64,000 nt of DNA, from positions 1-64,000 of the IMG/VR virus record IMGVR_UViG_3300042691_014285, one strand, 5' to 3'. Source of the stretch: a virus. Below are positions 54,203 through 62,616 of this stretch, piece by piece (the stretch's first letter is position 1; every line of letters begins with the position of its first letter). The notes beneath the pieces were generated by a model. It saw nothing but the letters and a program-made list of their open reading frames with translations, searched no databases and had not been told where the DNA came from. Both the position numbers and the translations under genes were made by a program.

Positions 54203-54775
54203 ATGAGAAGAGATAAGAAGGTTTGGATTGGAATCCTTGCACTACTTGGGTTGGTTGCTCCTTTGAGTAATTCAGCCAATGCTTTAAATACCGAAAATAA
54301 TCTAAGTAAAACAGAAGTTCTTGCTATGCCAACCGCCAAAGCGGTTTTTTTGCTTTCTAAGCCTAAAAGTCTGGTAGCAGTAAAAAAAGACTTAAACGTT
54401 CTGCACAAGTATCAAGATGCCATTAGTCTGACAGATCGTCAACTAAAGGAACTTCTTCATGCCGTTGGTTTCCGTGGAGAGGGCCTTGTAAAAGCTTGGG
54501 CGGTAGCTAAGAAAGAATCTAATGGTCGTCCAATGGCTTTTAATGGTAATGAAAAGACTGGGGACAATTCTTATGGTATATTCCAGATAAATATGATTGG
54601 AATGCTAAAGGATGGTCGCAAAGAAAAGTTTGGCATTAACTTTAACAGTGAATTGTTAAACCCTGTTATTAATGCACAGGTTGCCTATCATATGAGTAAT
54701 GGTGGTAAAGATTGGTCTGCTTGGCATGGAATAACGCCAAAGACTAAGGTTTGGATGAAGAAGTTTCCTATTTAA
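54203..54775 (+). CDS. Secreted lytic transglycosylase-like lysin
   Basis: 190 residues. Residues 1-28 form a signal peptide (basic start, hydrophobic core WIGILALLGLV, cleavage-like SANA). The C-terminal half has the lysozyme/transglycosylase pattern: catalytic E105 in AKKESNGRP, then DNSYGIFQINM (122-131) and a Trp-rich end. It would cleave peptidoglycan after Sec export. AGGAGG lies eight nt before the ATG. No holin gene is next to it; export through a signal peptide makes a holin less necessary. It converges with the oxygenase gene, and the two stop codons overlap. Confidence 0.85.
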   Translation: MRRDKKVWIGILALLGLVAPLSNSANALNTENNLSKTEVLAMPTAKAVFLLSKPKSLVAVKKDLNVLHKYQDAISLTDRQLKELLHAVGFRGEGLVKAWAVAKKESNGRPMAFNGNEKTGDNSYGIFQINMIGMLKDGRKEKFGINFNSELLNPVINAQVAYHMSNGGKDWSAWHGITPKTKVWMKKFPI

Positions 54776-55347
54776 AAAGGAAGATCTTTATTTAACGTTA
54801 CTGGGTATTCGTCATTACCCCTCATAAAGATAGTTGAAAAATATCTTGTAGTATCATTTAGGACTGGTAATGAGCCATGCAGTATTTCTCCTCCGTGAAT
54901 AAGGGCAGATCCTGCTTTTGGTTTAATTGTTATTCCTAATTCTGGATAGTCAATCTCTCCACCAAGATAGTCATTATTATAGTAAATTACGATGCCGTAT
55001 CCAAGATAATACCCTTGTGGGGTTGTGTCATTATCACGATGCTGACCAATTGCTTCTTCCTCTTTAAATCTAGATATTTTTATTTCTTTTTCACAGTAAT
55101 AATATGATGGGAATATGTAATCAACTTTATCAAAAATAGCAGTCTTGCAAAATTCATTATTTTCACCAAGGAATAAGCTTTTGCCATACCAAAAATCATT
55201 CTCATCACCAATATAGTTTTTGTCATGCCATTGATCTTCAGTTGCTTGATTAATAATAGCCAAAATTGACTCTAGCTCTAAAGAATCTAAAAAGTTTTCA
55301 ATTTCATAAACATCTTCAGCAAGTTTGTTAATTTTAAAATTATACAT
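54772..55347 (-). CDS. 2-oxoglutarate/Fe(II) oxygenase (array member 8)
   Basis: 191 residues from the ATG at 55347. Metal ligands H103-x-D105 (GQHRDND) and H157 (ILHGS), with R168 for 2-oxoglutarate. The strand NNDYLGGEIDYP is the signature shared by all eight members. Prolyl-4-hydroxylase-like double-stranded beta-helix. It lies last in the operon, with stop codons overlapping those of the lysin on the other strand. A TTG four codons upstream is an alternative start. Substrate unknown. Confidence 0.85.
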   Translation of the reverse strand: MYNFKINKLAEDVYEIENFLDSLELESILAIINQATEDQWHDKNYIGDENDFWYGKSLFLGENNEFCKTAIFDKVDYIFPSYYYCEKEIKISRFKEEEAIGQHRDNDTTPQGYYLGYGIVIYYNNDYLGGEIDYPELGITIKPKAGSALIHGGEILHGSLPVLNDTTRYFSTIFMRGNDEYPVTLNKDLPF

Positions 55348-55351
55348 AGGG

Positions 55352-56020
55352 CTAACCAAATTTACTACTATTAATATGATTTAGCTCAATATGATTAATG
55401 TTAACATGGCTTGGTAGATCAGATACCCAGCGAATGCACTCTGCCATATCCTCAGCGGTAATAGCACTATCACGTCTTTCTTCTTGTGTATCAATTGTGC
55501 CTGGACAAATTTCAGTTATTTTAATACCATATTGAGGAAATTCTAGCCTCATTGTATCTACCAATGCCATCTGACCTCTTTTAGCATTAATGTAATTGCC
55601 TCCAGAACGGTACGGAACCTTACCACCCAATGAGCTAACAAAAATAATGGTTGGGTTAGTGGACTTTTCCATTGCTGGTACAAATAACTGAGAAATATAC
55701 ATTGGCCCTGTTACATTAATATCATATGCAATTCTAAAGTTTGCTGGTGTTTCATTAATAATCATTGTTGGACTAGATCCACCACCTGCATTATTAACTA
55801 GCAAGTCTAAAGTGATGTCTTTATATTTTTCAGCAAATAGTTTTATTTGGTCAGAGTCTGTAACATCTATCTGATAAATTTCAACATTGTCTGAAACAAG
55901 GTCTAACATTTTAGAGATATTTCTTGATGCTGCGATTACCTTGTATCCACTTTTTTCAAGAAGCTTTACGGTTGCTCTTCCAACACCCTTGCTTGCTCCA
56001 GTAACTATTGCTGTTTTCAA
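55352..56020 (-). CDS. Short-chain dehydrogenase/reductase
   Basis: 222 residues, a classical SDR. TGASKGVG (7-14) binds NAD(P), NNAG is at 76-79, and the catalytic set is S130, Y143 and K147 (YxxxK). Start is a TTG directly after the upstream TAA. It reduces or oxidises an alcohol or ketone; the substrate is unknown. It lies inside the oxygenase array, so it may act on the product of those enzymes, for example oxidising a new hydroxyl. SDR genes are unusual in phages. Confidence 0.88.
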   Translation of the reverse strand: MKTAIVTGASKGVGRATVKLLEKSGYKVIAASRNISKMLDLVSDNVEIYQIDVTDSDQIKLFAEKYKDITLDLLVNNAGGGSSPTMIINETPANFRIAYDINVTGPMYISQLFVPAMEKSTNPTIIFVSSLGGKVPYRSGGNYINAKRGQMALVDTMRLEFPQYGIKITEICPGTIDTQEERRDSAITAEDMAECIRWVSDLPSHVNINHIELNHINSSKFG

Positions 56021-56752
56021 TTACATGCTCTGACTAGAATTAAGGCTCATGTGGTTATGAATCCAGTGACCAGGAACCATAAACTTATACCCAGACTTAA
56101 CTACGTGTGCTGTGTGAAAGTATGGAGCGTATGCTGGAAATATAACAACGCTATTTGCTTTAGGTTTTAAACCAAAATCAATAGATTTATCAGCAACTGC
56201 AACATCATAGTCTAAGTCTACTGCTGGAGCACCTCTTACCCATCCATCAGAACTTGTCCATCCTCCATCATAATCTTTTAGCTGGAAAGAGATTTCTCCA
56301 CCCTCACAGTCATCATTGAGGTACATGACTAAAGAATATCTTAGGGTTTGGTCTCCATCTAATTGATCAAAGTGTGCCCCCATGCCCATTCCAGTATTAT
56401 ATTTTTTTATATTAAAGGTTGGAAAAAGCCTTGGCTCATCAAAATCCCCCAAAGAAGATGCGTAGTCTTTGCAAACATTGTACATCGTAGTCATAATAGC
56501 GTCATATATATATTTACTTTTTTCTGCTACTTCTCCACTAAGGTTGTTTATTGCGTTTACGTCAAATGTTTTTGTTTCTCCATAAATAAAAGTTTTGTCG
56601 TTAGAAGATGTCCAAGGGTTCCAAACATTTACACCTAACTCACTGTATTGCTCAAGAGTATCTAGATCTTTCCAAACCTTTTTAAAGGTATCAAAATCTT
56701 CTATTGCATCAGTATAGTAATAAGTTTTTGGATCTAGTTTTTCTACGTTCAC
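56021..56752 (-). CDS. 2-oxoglutarate/Fe(II) oxygenase (array member 7)
   Basis: 243 residues. H127-x-D129 (GAHFDQ), H213 (YFHTAH) and K223 at the 2-oxoglutarate position, ten residues after the last His as in the other members. Signature NDDCEGGEISF. An insert of about 30 residues precedes the distal His, longer than in its paralogues. N-terminal helical part to about residue 100. Substrate unknown. Confidence 0.85.
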   Translation of the reverse strand: MNVEKLDPKTYYYTDAIEDFDTFKKVWKDLDTLEQYSELGVNVWNPWTSSNDKTFIYGETKTFDVNAINNLSGEVAEKSKYIYDAIMTTMYNVCKDYASSLGDFDEPRLFPTFNIKKYNTGMGMGAHFDQLDGDQTLRYSLVMYLNDDCEGGEISFQLKDYDGGWTSSDGWVRGAPAVDLDYDVAVADKSIDFGLKPKANSVVIFPAYAPYFHTAHVVKSGYKFMVPGHWIHNHMSLNSSQSM

Positions 56753-56761
56753 CTGTTCTCC

Positions 56762-57421
56762 TTAGTATTTGTTGTTTTCATAGTGGTTTTTTTCTTTAAT
56801 AAATCCTACTATAACATATCTTATTGGTCCTTCTCCAACATGCTTTACTCCATGCTCGTGCTTATTGTCCCCTGGAAAAAACAACAAGTCTTTTGGCTTT
56901 GGTCTTAATGATATTCCAAGATTTGGAAAGAACAGCTCTCCTTCTACATAGTCATCATTTATATATATAATTGTTGCATATTTTATTGATGGGTCTGTAT
57001 GCTGATCTGTATGAGATTTTAGTTCAACTCCTTTTTGCATTCTTTGAATTGTTGCTAATCCACTTAACATTAATAAAGGATCTGAATCATCAACCATTGT
57101 TGATAATCTTTTATAAAAAACTTGCTGCTCTTTATGATGCTTTATGTTTAAATTTTTATCTGCCCAGTTTTGTGTGATTTCAAATTTTCCTTCAGCAACA
57201 AGGTTGTCTACATCATCTCTTCCAAACTTTTCCATACAAAATCTAGCAAGATTTGTTGTATATTCTATTTCCCAGTCTGCTTGTGATGCATTATCTATGC
57301 ATTTTAAAACAAAGTCTAGATCTTCATTTGTAAAAAAATCTTTAATCCAAAGAATTTCATCTGTAACTTCTTCAAATACAAAATTATTTTCTTTAAGTTT
57401 TTCTTTAAACTTTTCAAGCAT
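56762..57421 (-). CDS. 2-oxoglutarate/Fe(II) oxygenase (array member 6)
   Basis: 219 residues from the ATG at 57421, with GAGG six nt upstream and an 8-bp overlap with the preceding gene. H137-x-D139 (SHTDQH), H190 (HEHGVKH) and R201 for 2-oxoglutarate. Signature NDDYVEGELFFP followed by SLRPKPKDLLFFPGD, the usual final strands of prolyl-hydroxylase-like enzymes. Confidence 0.87.
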   Translation of the reverse strand: MLEKFKEKLKENNFVFEEVTDEILWIKDFFTNEDLDFVLKCIDNASQADWEIEYTTNLARFCMEKFGRDDVDNLVAEGKFEITQNWADKNLNIKHHKEQQVFYKRLSTMVDDSDPLLMLSGLATIQRMQKGVELKSHTDQHTDPSIKYATIIYINDDYVEGELFFPNLGISLRPKPKDLLFFPGDNKHEHGVKHVGEGPIRYVIVGFIKEKNHYENNKY

Positions 57422-58169
57422 TTGGCACCTCATTAGAGTTATACTTATTTCCGTCCTTGTCTAGCTTCCAGCCTTGCTTAAGCAATTCTTGCCATTCTGC
57501 TCTTTCAATTTCTTGTTTTGCTCTAGTTTCTTTCATTTCTGCAGCCCAGGCATCTCTTAATTCTTGTGGGTATGCATCTTCTTCTCTGTCGTCCCAAAAA
57601 GAACCAATTGTATATCTAACTCCCTTAGTAATAAGGCTTACCTCGTGCATGTTATTAAATCCACCATCAAAAGCAGCAAGCATTCCAACTTTAGGTTGTA
57701 GACTTATCTCTTGATCTGGGAACTGTAACATTCCACCATCAAAGTCATCGTTCAAATATAAGAATGCTGCATATCTACTTCTTGTAAATGCACCAGAGTG
57801 TCCGTGTTCGTCTGTGTTGTCAGAGTGTTTTCTTGCATACGCTCCTGGCTCCCACTTTTGTGTGTGATAACCAATTTGAGAAATTATTTTTGGATCAAGG
57901 TCGTGAACGCTTGCAACTGCATCAATAATTCCTTGTTTTATTTGTGAAAATATGTCACTTGGCAATCCTTCATTCTTTACATGCTCGTCGTCATCTTGTG
58001 GTAAAACAGAAGAGTATGATTCATAAAAAGATATAGGCATCCAGGTAATCAATTCAAGTTCTGCATGCTTGTCTAAAACTTTTACAAGTTTAGCAGCAGT
58101 TTCTGAATCAATAAAGTTTTCATAAACAACAATGTCTTTTGTTATTCTAGTTTTATTGGTTAAGTTCAT
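57414..58169 (-). CDS. 2-oxoglutarate/Fe(II) oxygenase (array member 5), with C-terminal helix
   Basis: 251 residues. H115-x-D117 (KHSDNT), H175 (NMHEVS) and R185. Signature NDDFDGGMLQFP, then SLQPKVGMLAAFDGG. Unlike the other members it has an extra C-terminal helical tail of about 50 residues (WAAEMKETRAKQEIERAEW), which may bind a partner. ATGA overlap with the upstream gene. Closest in layout to PKHD-type hydroxylases. Confidence 0.87.
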   Translation of the reverse strand: MNLTNKTRITKDIVVYENFIDSETAAKLVKVLDKHAELELITWMPISFYESYSSVLPQDDDEHVKNEGLPSDIFSQIKQGIIDAVASVHDLDPKIISQIGYHTQKWEPGAYARKHSDNTDEHGHSGAFTRSRYAAFLYLNDDFDGGMLQFPDQEISLQPKVGMLAAFDGGFNNMHEVSLITKGVRYTIGSFWDDREEDAYPQELRDAWAAEMKETRAKQEIERAEWQELLKQGWKLDKDGNKYNSNEVPNA

Positions 58170-59038
58170 TTTATTCTCACAGCTCCCTCTATCTCATTTC
58201 TTTGTGGGTTGTCTATTCTAAACTGCTCGTTCAGCTTTGGTTGCATGCTAGACCAAACATCTTTTCCAAATTCTTTTTCTTTCTCATACCATTCATCTGT
58301 TCCTTTTTGATATTTTTGCCAATACATTCTTGCTAAAAATTTGTTTTTGTTATAAGACGGCATAACCCCATGTAAGTATGGTTTGTCATCCTCTGTTAAG
58401 TAATCTGGGTGTCCTGATGGAAAAACTAAAAGATCTCCAGCTTCTGGCTTGTACTTAACAAGTTTGTCTCCCATAGCAAAGTCAATTTCTCCACCTTCAT
58501 AGTCATCATTAAAATAAATTGTACATGTTATTATAAACTTATATCCTGGAGCAGATCCTTGCTCTCTCATATAGTCTGAATGATATCTCATTCCATGTTG
58601 TTCTTCTTCGTTGCTGATATGATACTTTCCTATTGTTCCACCTGTCCATCTCCAGGTTGGAATAAGATCGCCTGATTCGTCTATGGACAATGACTCTAAA
58701 TCTACATCAATGTTATATTTTTTAATATAGTCTTCTGTAACTAAATGAAAGTTTTTCATCATTTCTATACCAAATTGTTTTTGGTTTTCTTCAATTTCTG
58801 TTTTTGTTTCAATGCTTTCTAAACCTCCATCTTTATAATCCATAGAAAAAGAAGGTGTCATTGGATTTAAATATTCTCCAAAAATAGACCACTTTGTCCA
58901 AGGATTAAAAAGTCTATCTTCTGACTCTATTAAAGAATCTGTTAAAACCTTATAAGATTTTGAAATATCTTTAAACATGTTTTTATAAACAAGAATATGT
59001 GGATATATCTCTACAGATTCAAGAGCTGGAGTAGTCAT
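58166..59038 (-). CDS. 2-oxoglutarate/Fe(II) oxygenase (array member 4)
   Basis: 290 residues, the longest member. H153-x-D155 (YHSDYM), H223 (YLHGVM) and K233 at the 2-oxoglutarate position. Signature NDDYEGGEIDFA, then YKPEAGDLLVFPSGH. A longer N-terminal helical domain (1-130) and acidic loops may set substrate choice. Start ATG directly follows the upstream stop (TAAATG). Confidence 0.86.
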   Translation of the reverse strand: MTTPALESVEIYPHILVYKNMFKDISKSYKVLTDSLIESEDRLFNPWTKWSIFGEYLNPMTPSFSMDYKDGGLESIETKTEIEENQKQFGIEMMKNFHLVTEDYIKKYNIDVDLESLSIDESGDLIPTWRWTGGTIGKYHISNEEEQHGMRYHSDYMREQGSAPGYKFIITCTIYFNDDYEGGEIDFAMGDKLVKYKPEAGDLLVFPSGHPDYLTEDDKPYLHGVMPSYNKNKFLARMYWQKYQKGTDEWYEKEKEFGKDVWSSMQPKLNEQFRIDNPQRNEIEGAVRIK

Positions 59039-59713
59039 TTATGGTTTCCTGTCTCCAGTGTGCTCTGTAATTTCCCAGAAAAATGGGCATGTAAATCTTA
59101 ATCCACTCTTTATCTCAGTCACTCCGTGAATATAGTTTTTGTCTCCTGGGAAGAAGTAAGCTGCACCTTTTTTTGGTTTAAACTGTACACCTTGTAGTGG
59201 GAAATACAGTTCTCCTCCCTCATAGTCTTCATTTAAATAGAACAAACTAGATAAATCATAATTAGGAAAATCGTTTGGAAGTCCAGCGTCTGGGCCATCG
59301 TGAAGTTCTTTGTCTGCGTGAGGTTTTTGAAATTGTCCTGGAAGCCACTTTACTATAGTGGTACCTGTAGGGATAACCTTTACTTTGTAAAACTCTTCTA
59401 CTATTGGTTGTAGTCTTTGAAATAGTCCAGCAATGACTGGGGAAATGTTTGGATCGTTTTTATCTAGGCTTGGTTGAGTTGCTACTCTATCTTTCCAATA
59501 ATCAGAATCATAAACAACCGTTCCATTTTCATTAACATGACTTTGTGTTACATCCCAAATTGTCAAAGATTTTGCAGATTTTTCTAAAAACTCTATTTCT
59601 TCTTGAGTCATAAAGTTTTCTAGCTCAACGATCATGTCTTTGCTATCACCAAACCAGCCAGATGGTGTGAGTGAAGCCTTTCTAACTACAACAGAAGCAT
59701 CCATTTTATCCAT
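59039..59713 (-). CDS. 2-oxoglutarate/Fe(II) oxygenase (array member 3)
   Basis: 224 residues. H132-x-D134 (KPHADK), H196 (YIHGVT) and R206 (GLRF). Signature NEDYEGGELYFP, then FKPKKGAAYFFPGD; the WLPGQFQKPHAD lead is typical of prolyl-4-hydroxylase-like enzymes. TATAAT ends six nt before its ATG, so this gene may also be expressed from an internal leaderless promoter. Confidence 0.88.
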   Translation of the reverse strand: MDKMDASVVVRKASLTPSGWFGDSKDMIVELENFMTQEEIEFLEKSAKSLTIWDVTQSHVNENGTVVYDSDYWKDRVATQPSLDKNDPNISPVIAGLFQRLQPIVEEFYKVKVIPTGTTIVKWLPGQFQKPHADKELHDGPDAGLPNDFPNYDLSSLFYLNEDYEGGELYFPLQGVQFKPKKGAAYFFPGDKNYIHGVTEIKSGLRFTCPFFWEITEHTGDRKP

Positions 59714-59715
59714 AA

Positions 59716-60444
59716 TTAGATTATACCATTTCCCTTGTTTGATGTATTATCAGTAACAGAAAGACGTAAAACCTTAGTTTCGTGAGAACCCGTACTTTCA
59801 CCTTTTTCATTTACTGCATCTCTATACCAGTCAGTCCATTGTCCAGACTTGTTGATTTCTTGTGCAGCTTCACCATACGACTGATGAGCCATCTGCCTTT
59901 TTCTATCTACATCTGAATAATCAATTATTTGAATTGATGTATTGTCCATTGCCGTCAAAGAAATTGGAATTATTGTAGCAATTGGGGTTCCTGCTTTTAT
60001 AGTAATTTCCTTGTTTGCAGATCTTGCTTTAATTGCTAATGGAAAACCAGTATCAAGCCAAGATGTAGATATTAAAGATGACATTGTTTCAAAATCATCA
60101 TTAAAGTAATTAACTGGATTAATTGTAAGCATGCTAACGTTTTGCTCAGATCTAAAAGTTAGGCCAGTATGTAGGCTAACTGTAGACTGCCCTCTTCCAG
60201 TATATGTAAAGTCTGAACCTTCTAGTATAGTTACATTCTCTGAACTTGTATCATTTATACCGTTCCAAATAAACTTAATGTCTTCAGTACATGAAAGACT
60301 CCAGCCAACCATATTCGCTTGTGTAACTGGAAAACATCTATAGGCATGCTTTTCTGGAGTTACATCCATCCAATCTCTTTTAATTGACATTGGAGAAAGT
60401 ATGATTTTTGAATCTGGAAATCTTTCAGCTGATATATTAAGCAT
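59716..60444 (-). CDS. DUF6065-like cupin/beta-sandwich protein (copy B)
   Basis: 242 residues, beta-rich. SIKRDWMD near residue 20, HAYRCFPVTQANMVGW near 33-48, FIWNG near 58, then HTGLTFRSEQNV and FPLAIKARSAN..ITIKAGTPIATIIPI. This fits DUF6065-type proteins of unknown function. The second copy at 61109-61885 shares the last block. It lies between two oxygenases, so it may be a partner, sensor or substrate-presenting protein. Confidence 0.65.
   Translation of the reverse strand: MLNISAERFPDSKIILSPMSIKRDWMDVTPEKHAYRCFPVTQANMVGWSLSCTEDIKFIWNGINDTSSENVTILEGSDFTYTGRGQSTVSLHTGLTFRSEQNVSMLTINPVNYFNDDFETMSSLISTSWLDTGFPLAIKARSANKEITIKAGTPIATIIPISLTAMDNTSIQIIDYSDVDRKRQMAHQSYGEAAQEINKSGQWTDWYRDAVNEKGESTGSHETKVLRLSVTDNTSNKGNGII
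59720..59728 (-). promoter_or_regulatory. Possible internal leaderless promoter in the oxygenase array
   Basis: Minus strand TGGTATAAT; six nt separate TATAAT from the ATG at 59713. It lies in the last codons of the upstream gene (AAT GGT ATA ATC TAA), so chance is possible, but the spacing matches the other leaderless cases exactly. Confidence 0.45.
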
Positions 60445-61100
60445 TAGTCTTTGTCTACCATATACATTTCGTTAGTGTGAAACTTTTTGTTATAATCAAG
60501 CATTGTTACAATAGAATACTTTGTTCCTGAAATAACTGGCATTGCACGATGAGGATACATGAAGTTTGATGGAAAAATAAATAAATCTCCTGCATCTGCC
60601 TTAATGTCTAGGTTCTGGAGTCTAAAGAAAAGTGAACCGCCTTCATAGTCATCATTTGGGTATGCAACAAGTGACACTGTGCAGTTATAAGAAAAACCAT
60701 GATCATGGTGTTCTTGAAAGTGTTGTCCTGGTCCATATTTAATAAAATTAAAAGCTTCCCAATACTTTAAATCCATTATGTTGTAGTCTTTTCTGTAATC
60801 ATCAACACATGGAGACTTAACATCATATAGATCTTGCCAAAGCTCTTGTAGTTTTATTGAGTCTGGTGTTTTGTTTTGTTCAATATCAGTTTTCTTATAC
60901 TTAAAATCTACACAGTCTCTGTAGTCTGGAATTAGCTGCTGGTATCCAACATATGCTGGTTGCCAAGTAAATTGTTCTTTTGAACCTAGTGGCTTTACAA
61001 CAGATTCAATTCTGTTTATCACATCAATATCTTTATTAATGACACCTTTATAGCATACAATACCATTACCATAGTTAACCTTTTCTGTCCAAGTTTGCAT
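60444..61100 (-). CDS. 2-oxoglutarate/Fe(II) oxygenase (array member 2)
   Basis: 218 residues. H131-x-D133 (QEHHDHG), H184 (YPHRAM) and K194 (GTKYS). Signature NDDYEGGSLFFR. It is the sister of member 1 (61869-62597): both have EAFNF.KY, a HADHG/HHDHG core, YN.TVS, PSN and ISGTKY. Each sister is followed by a DUF6065-like gene, so the pair of genes was duplicated as a unit. Confidence 0.87.
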   Translation of the reverse strand: MQTWTEKVNYGNGIVCYKGVINKDIDVINRIESVVKPLGSKEQFTWQPAYVGYQQLIPDYRDCVDFKYKKTDIEQNKTPDSIKLQELWQDLYDVKSPCVDDYRKDYNIMDLKYWEAFNFIKYGPGQHFQEHHDHGFSYNCTVSLVAYPNDDYEGGSLFFRLQNLDIKADAGDLFIFPSNFMYPHRAMPVISGTKYSIVTMLDYNKKFHTNEMYMVDKD

Positions 61101-61108
61101 TTTTCTCC

Positions 61109-61885
61109 CTATTTATATTCTCTTCTAGACCAAACTTTATTTTTATAAATACCGCCGTCTGGTTGGCGATAAAAATTTGCATTGGCTATCATTTTAGCAT
61201 ATATCTTTTCTTGATTTTGAAACTCTATCTCATGGCTCCAGTTTTCTCTTTTAAATGGTAAAATTTGGACATATGGAGTCCCTGCTGGTATTGTTCCTTC
61301 CCAGCCTTCTGCAATAAAAAATGGAAAGGTACCAAGCAGGTGAACACTGTCATTATCAACAACACCAGTTGTATTAATAAATGGAAGATCAAATCTATTC
61401 ATAGGTGTCATAAATAATGCACTATATCCTTCTGGAAGTTCAAATCCCCAATCTGGATACCAGGCAAAATGATCTTTGTAAAATCCTTTTGGGTGCTCAA
61501 ACTGTGGCATAGCAAGTCTTTTTCCACAAAAATCTTGATGTCTTTTATCTTCTATCTTAACATCTATTGATCCTGTCTCAGTTTTAAAAAAAGTAAGGTC
61601 ACAAGGAGTTCTTAATACATATCCTGTTGAAAACCCATCCATAATTGCTGGACAAGCTTTCCATGTAGGTATTTTTCCATAGTCATCTGTAGTTCCTTCT
61701 TTTGGAAAAGGACAAACTTCTTTTGGTGCTTTGTAGTATTCACCAGTTGGCATTTTTGCAAATCTGTCGGCATCTTTATACCATTGTGGTATTTCAGACT
61801 GTGTTGTTTTAGGCACTGATTTACTATCCTTGTTTAACCAAGGCCTAAAAGATCTAAAGATTACTAAATTATCTTTTAGACTCAT
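61109..61885 (-). CDS. DUF6065-like cupin/beta-sandwich protein (copy A)
   Basis: 258 residues, beta-rich, with IPQWYKDADRFA, PTWKACPAIMDGFSTGYVL, then LFMTPMNRFDLPF and FFIAEGWEGTIPAGTPYVQI. The block from TPMNR to the AGTP strand lines up with NPVNYF...AGTPIATIIPI in copy B, although overall identity looks low. The N-terminus differs. It overlaps oxygenase member 1 by 17 bp. Function unknown. Confidence 0.6.
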   Translation of the reverse strand: MSLKDNLVIFRSFRPWLNKDSKSVPKTTQSEIPQWYKDADRFAKMPTGEYYKAPKEVCPFPKEGTTDDYGKIPTWKACPAIMDGFSTGYVLRTPCDLTFFKTETGSIDVKIEDKRHQDFCGKRLAMPQFEHPKGFYKDHFAWYPDWGFELPEGYSALFMTPMNRFDLPFINTTGVVDNDSVHLLGTFPFFIAEGWEGTIPAGTPYVQILPFKRENWSHEIEFQNQEKIYAKMIANANFYRQPDGGIYKNKVWSRREYK

Positions 61886-62597
61886 GATGATGCCCTAATA
61901 AATTAATATCTGTCATAATTACAACACAATATTTTGTTCCAGATATCATTGGAAGAGATGCATGTTCATATATATAGTTTGATGGGAAAATTGCTATGTC
62001 TCCAACTTTTGGTGTTAGTGTGTATCCATCTAATCTTGGAAATTTAATTTCTCCACCTTCGTAGTCGTCATTTATATATATAACTGCAGAAACTGTAGTA
62101 TTGTATGCTGGTCCATGGTCGGCATGAATATTAAAGTGCTTACCCTGTCCCTCATACTTTACAAAATTAAAAGCTTCATAGTATATAACATTTATTCCCC
62201 AATATTTTGCATAGTCATCTATGCATAGTTTTAATTTTTGATAAATCTCTTCGTGTAAATCAATTAGTTCACCATTAAACTCATCTCGTGGACCAAGATT
62301 TTCTTGCTTATATCTAAAATCTACAGCATCTCTTGCTTTTTTTATTGGTGTAGTAGCATTGGTTACTTGTGCTTCTGACCACTTATACTTTCTACCATTA
62401 GACAAATTGGACTCAAGAATATTGATGTATCTTTTAGAGTCCTCCAAAGAAAACGTATTTCTGTATATATTTAATCCAAGTCCTGGATTTTCTATTACAA
62501 TATTTTTTTCAGATATATCTCTATTAACCCTATTTGATACAGTCTCAGATCTATCTTTAGTAAACCATGGGTTTTCATTTTCATCATAAGTGTTCAT
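61869..62597 (-). CDS. 2-oxoglutarate/Fe(II) oxygenase (array member 1)
   Basis: 242 residues. H158-x-D160 (NIHADHG), H212 (YEHASL) and K222 (GTKYC). Signature NDDYEGGEIKFP, then TLTPKVGDIAIFPSN. First gene of the array operon, read from the promoter at 62617-62645 with AAGGGG before its ATG. Sister of member 2. Substrate unknown; see the finding on the neighbouring Phe/Pro protein. Confidence 0.88.
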   Translation of the reverse strand: MNTYDENENPWFTKDRSETVSNRVNRDISEKNIVIENPGLGLNIYRNTFSLEDSKRYINILESNLSNGRKYKWSEAQVTNATTPIKKARDAVDFRYKQENLGPRDEFNGELIDLHEEIYQKLKLCIDDYAKYWGINVIYYEAFNFVKYEGQGKHFNIHADHGPAYNTTVSAVIYINDDYEGGEIKFPRLDGYTLTPKVGDIAIFPSNYIYEHASLPMISGTKYCVVIMTDINLLGHHHESKR

Positions 62598-62616
62598 CTT
62601 TATCCCCTTTTTATTT

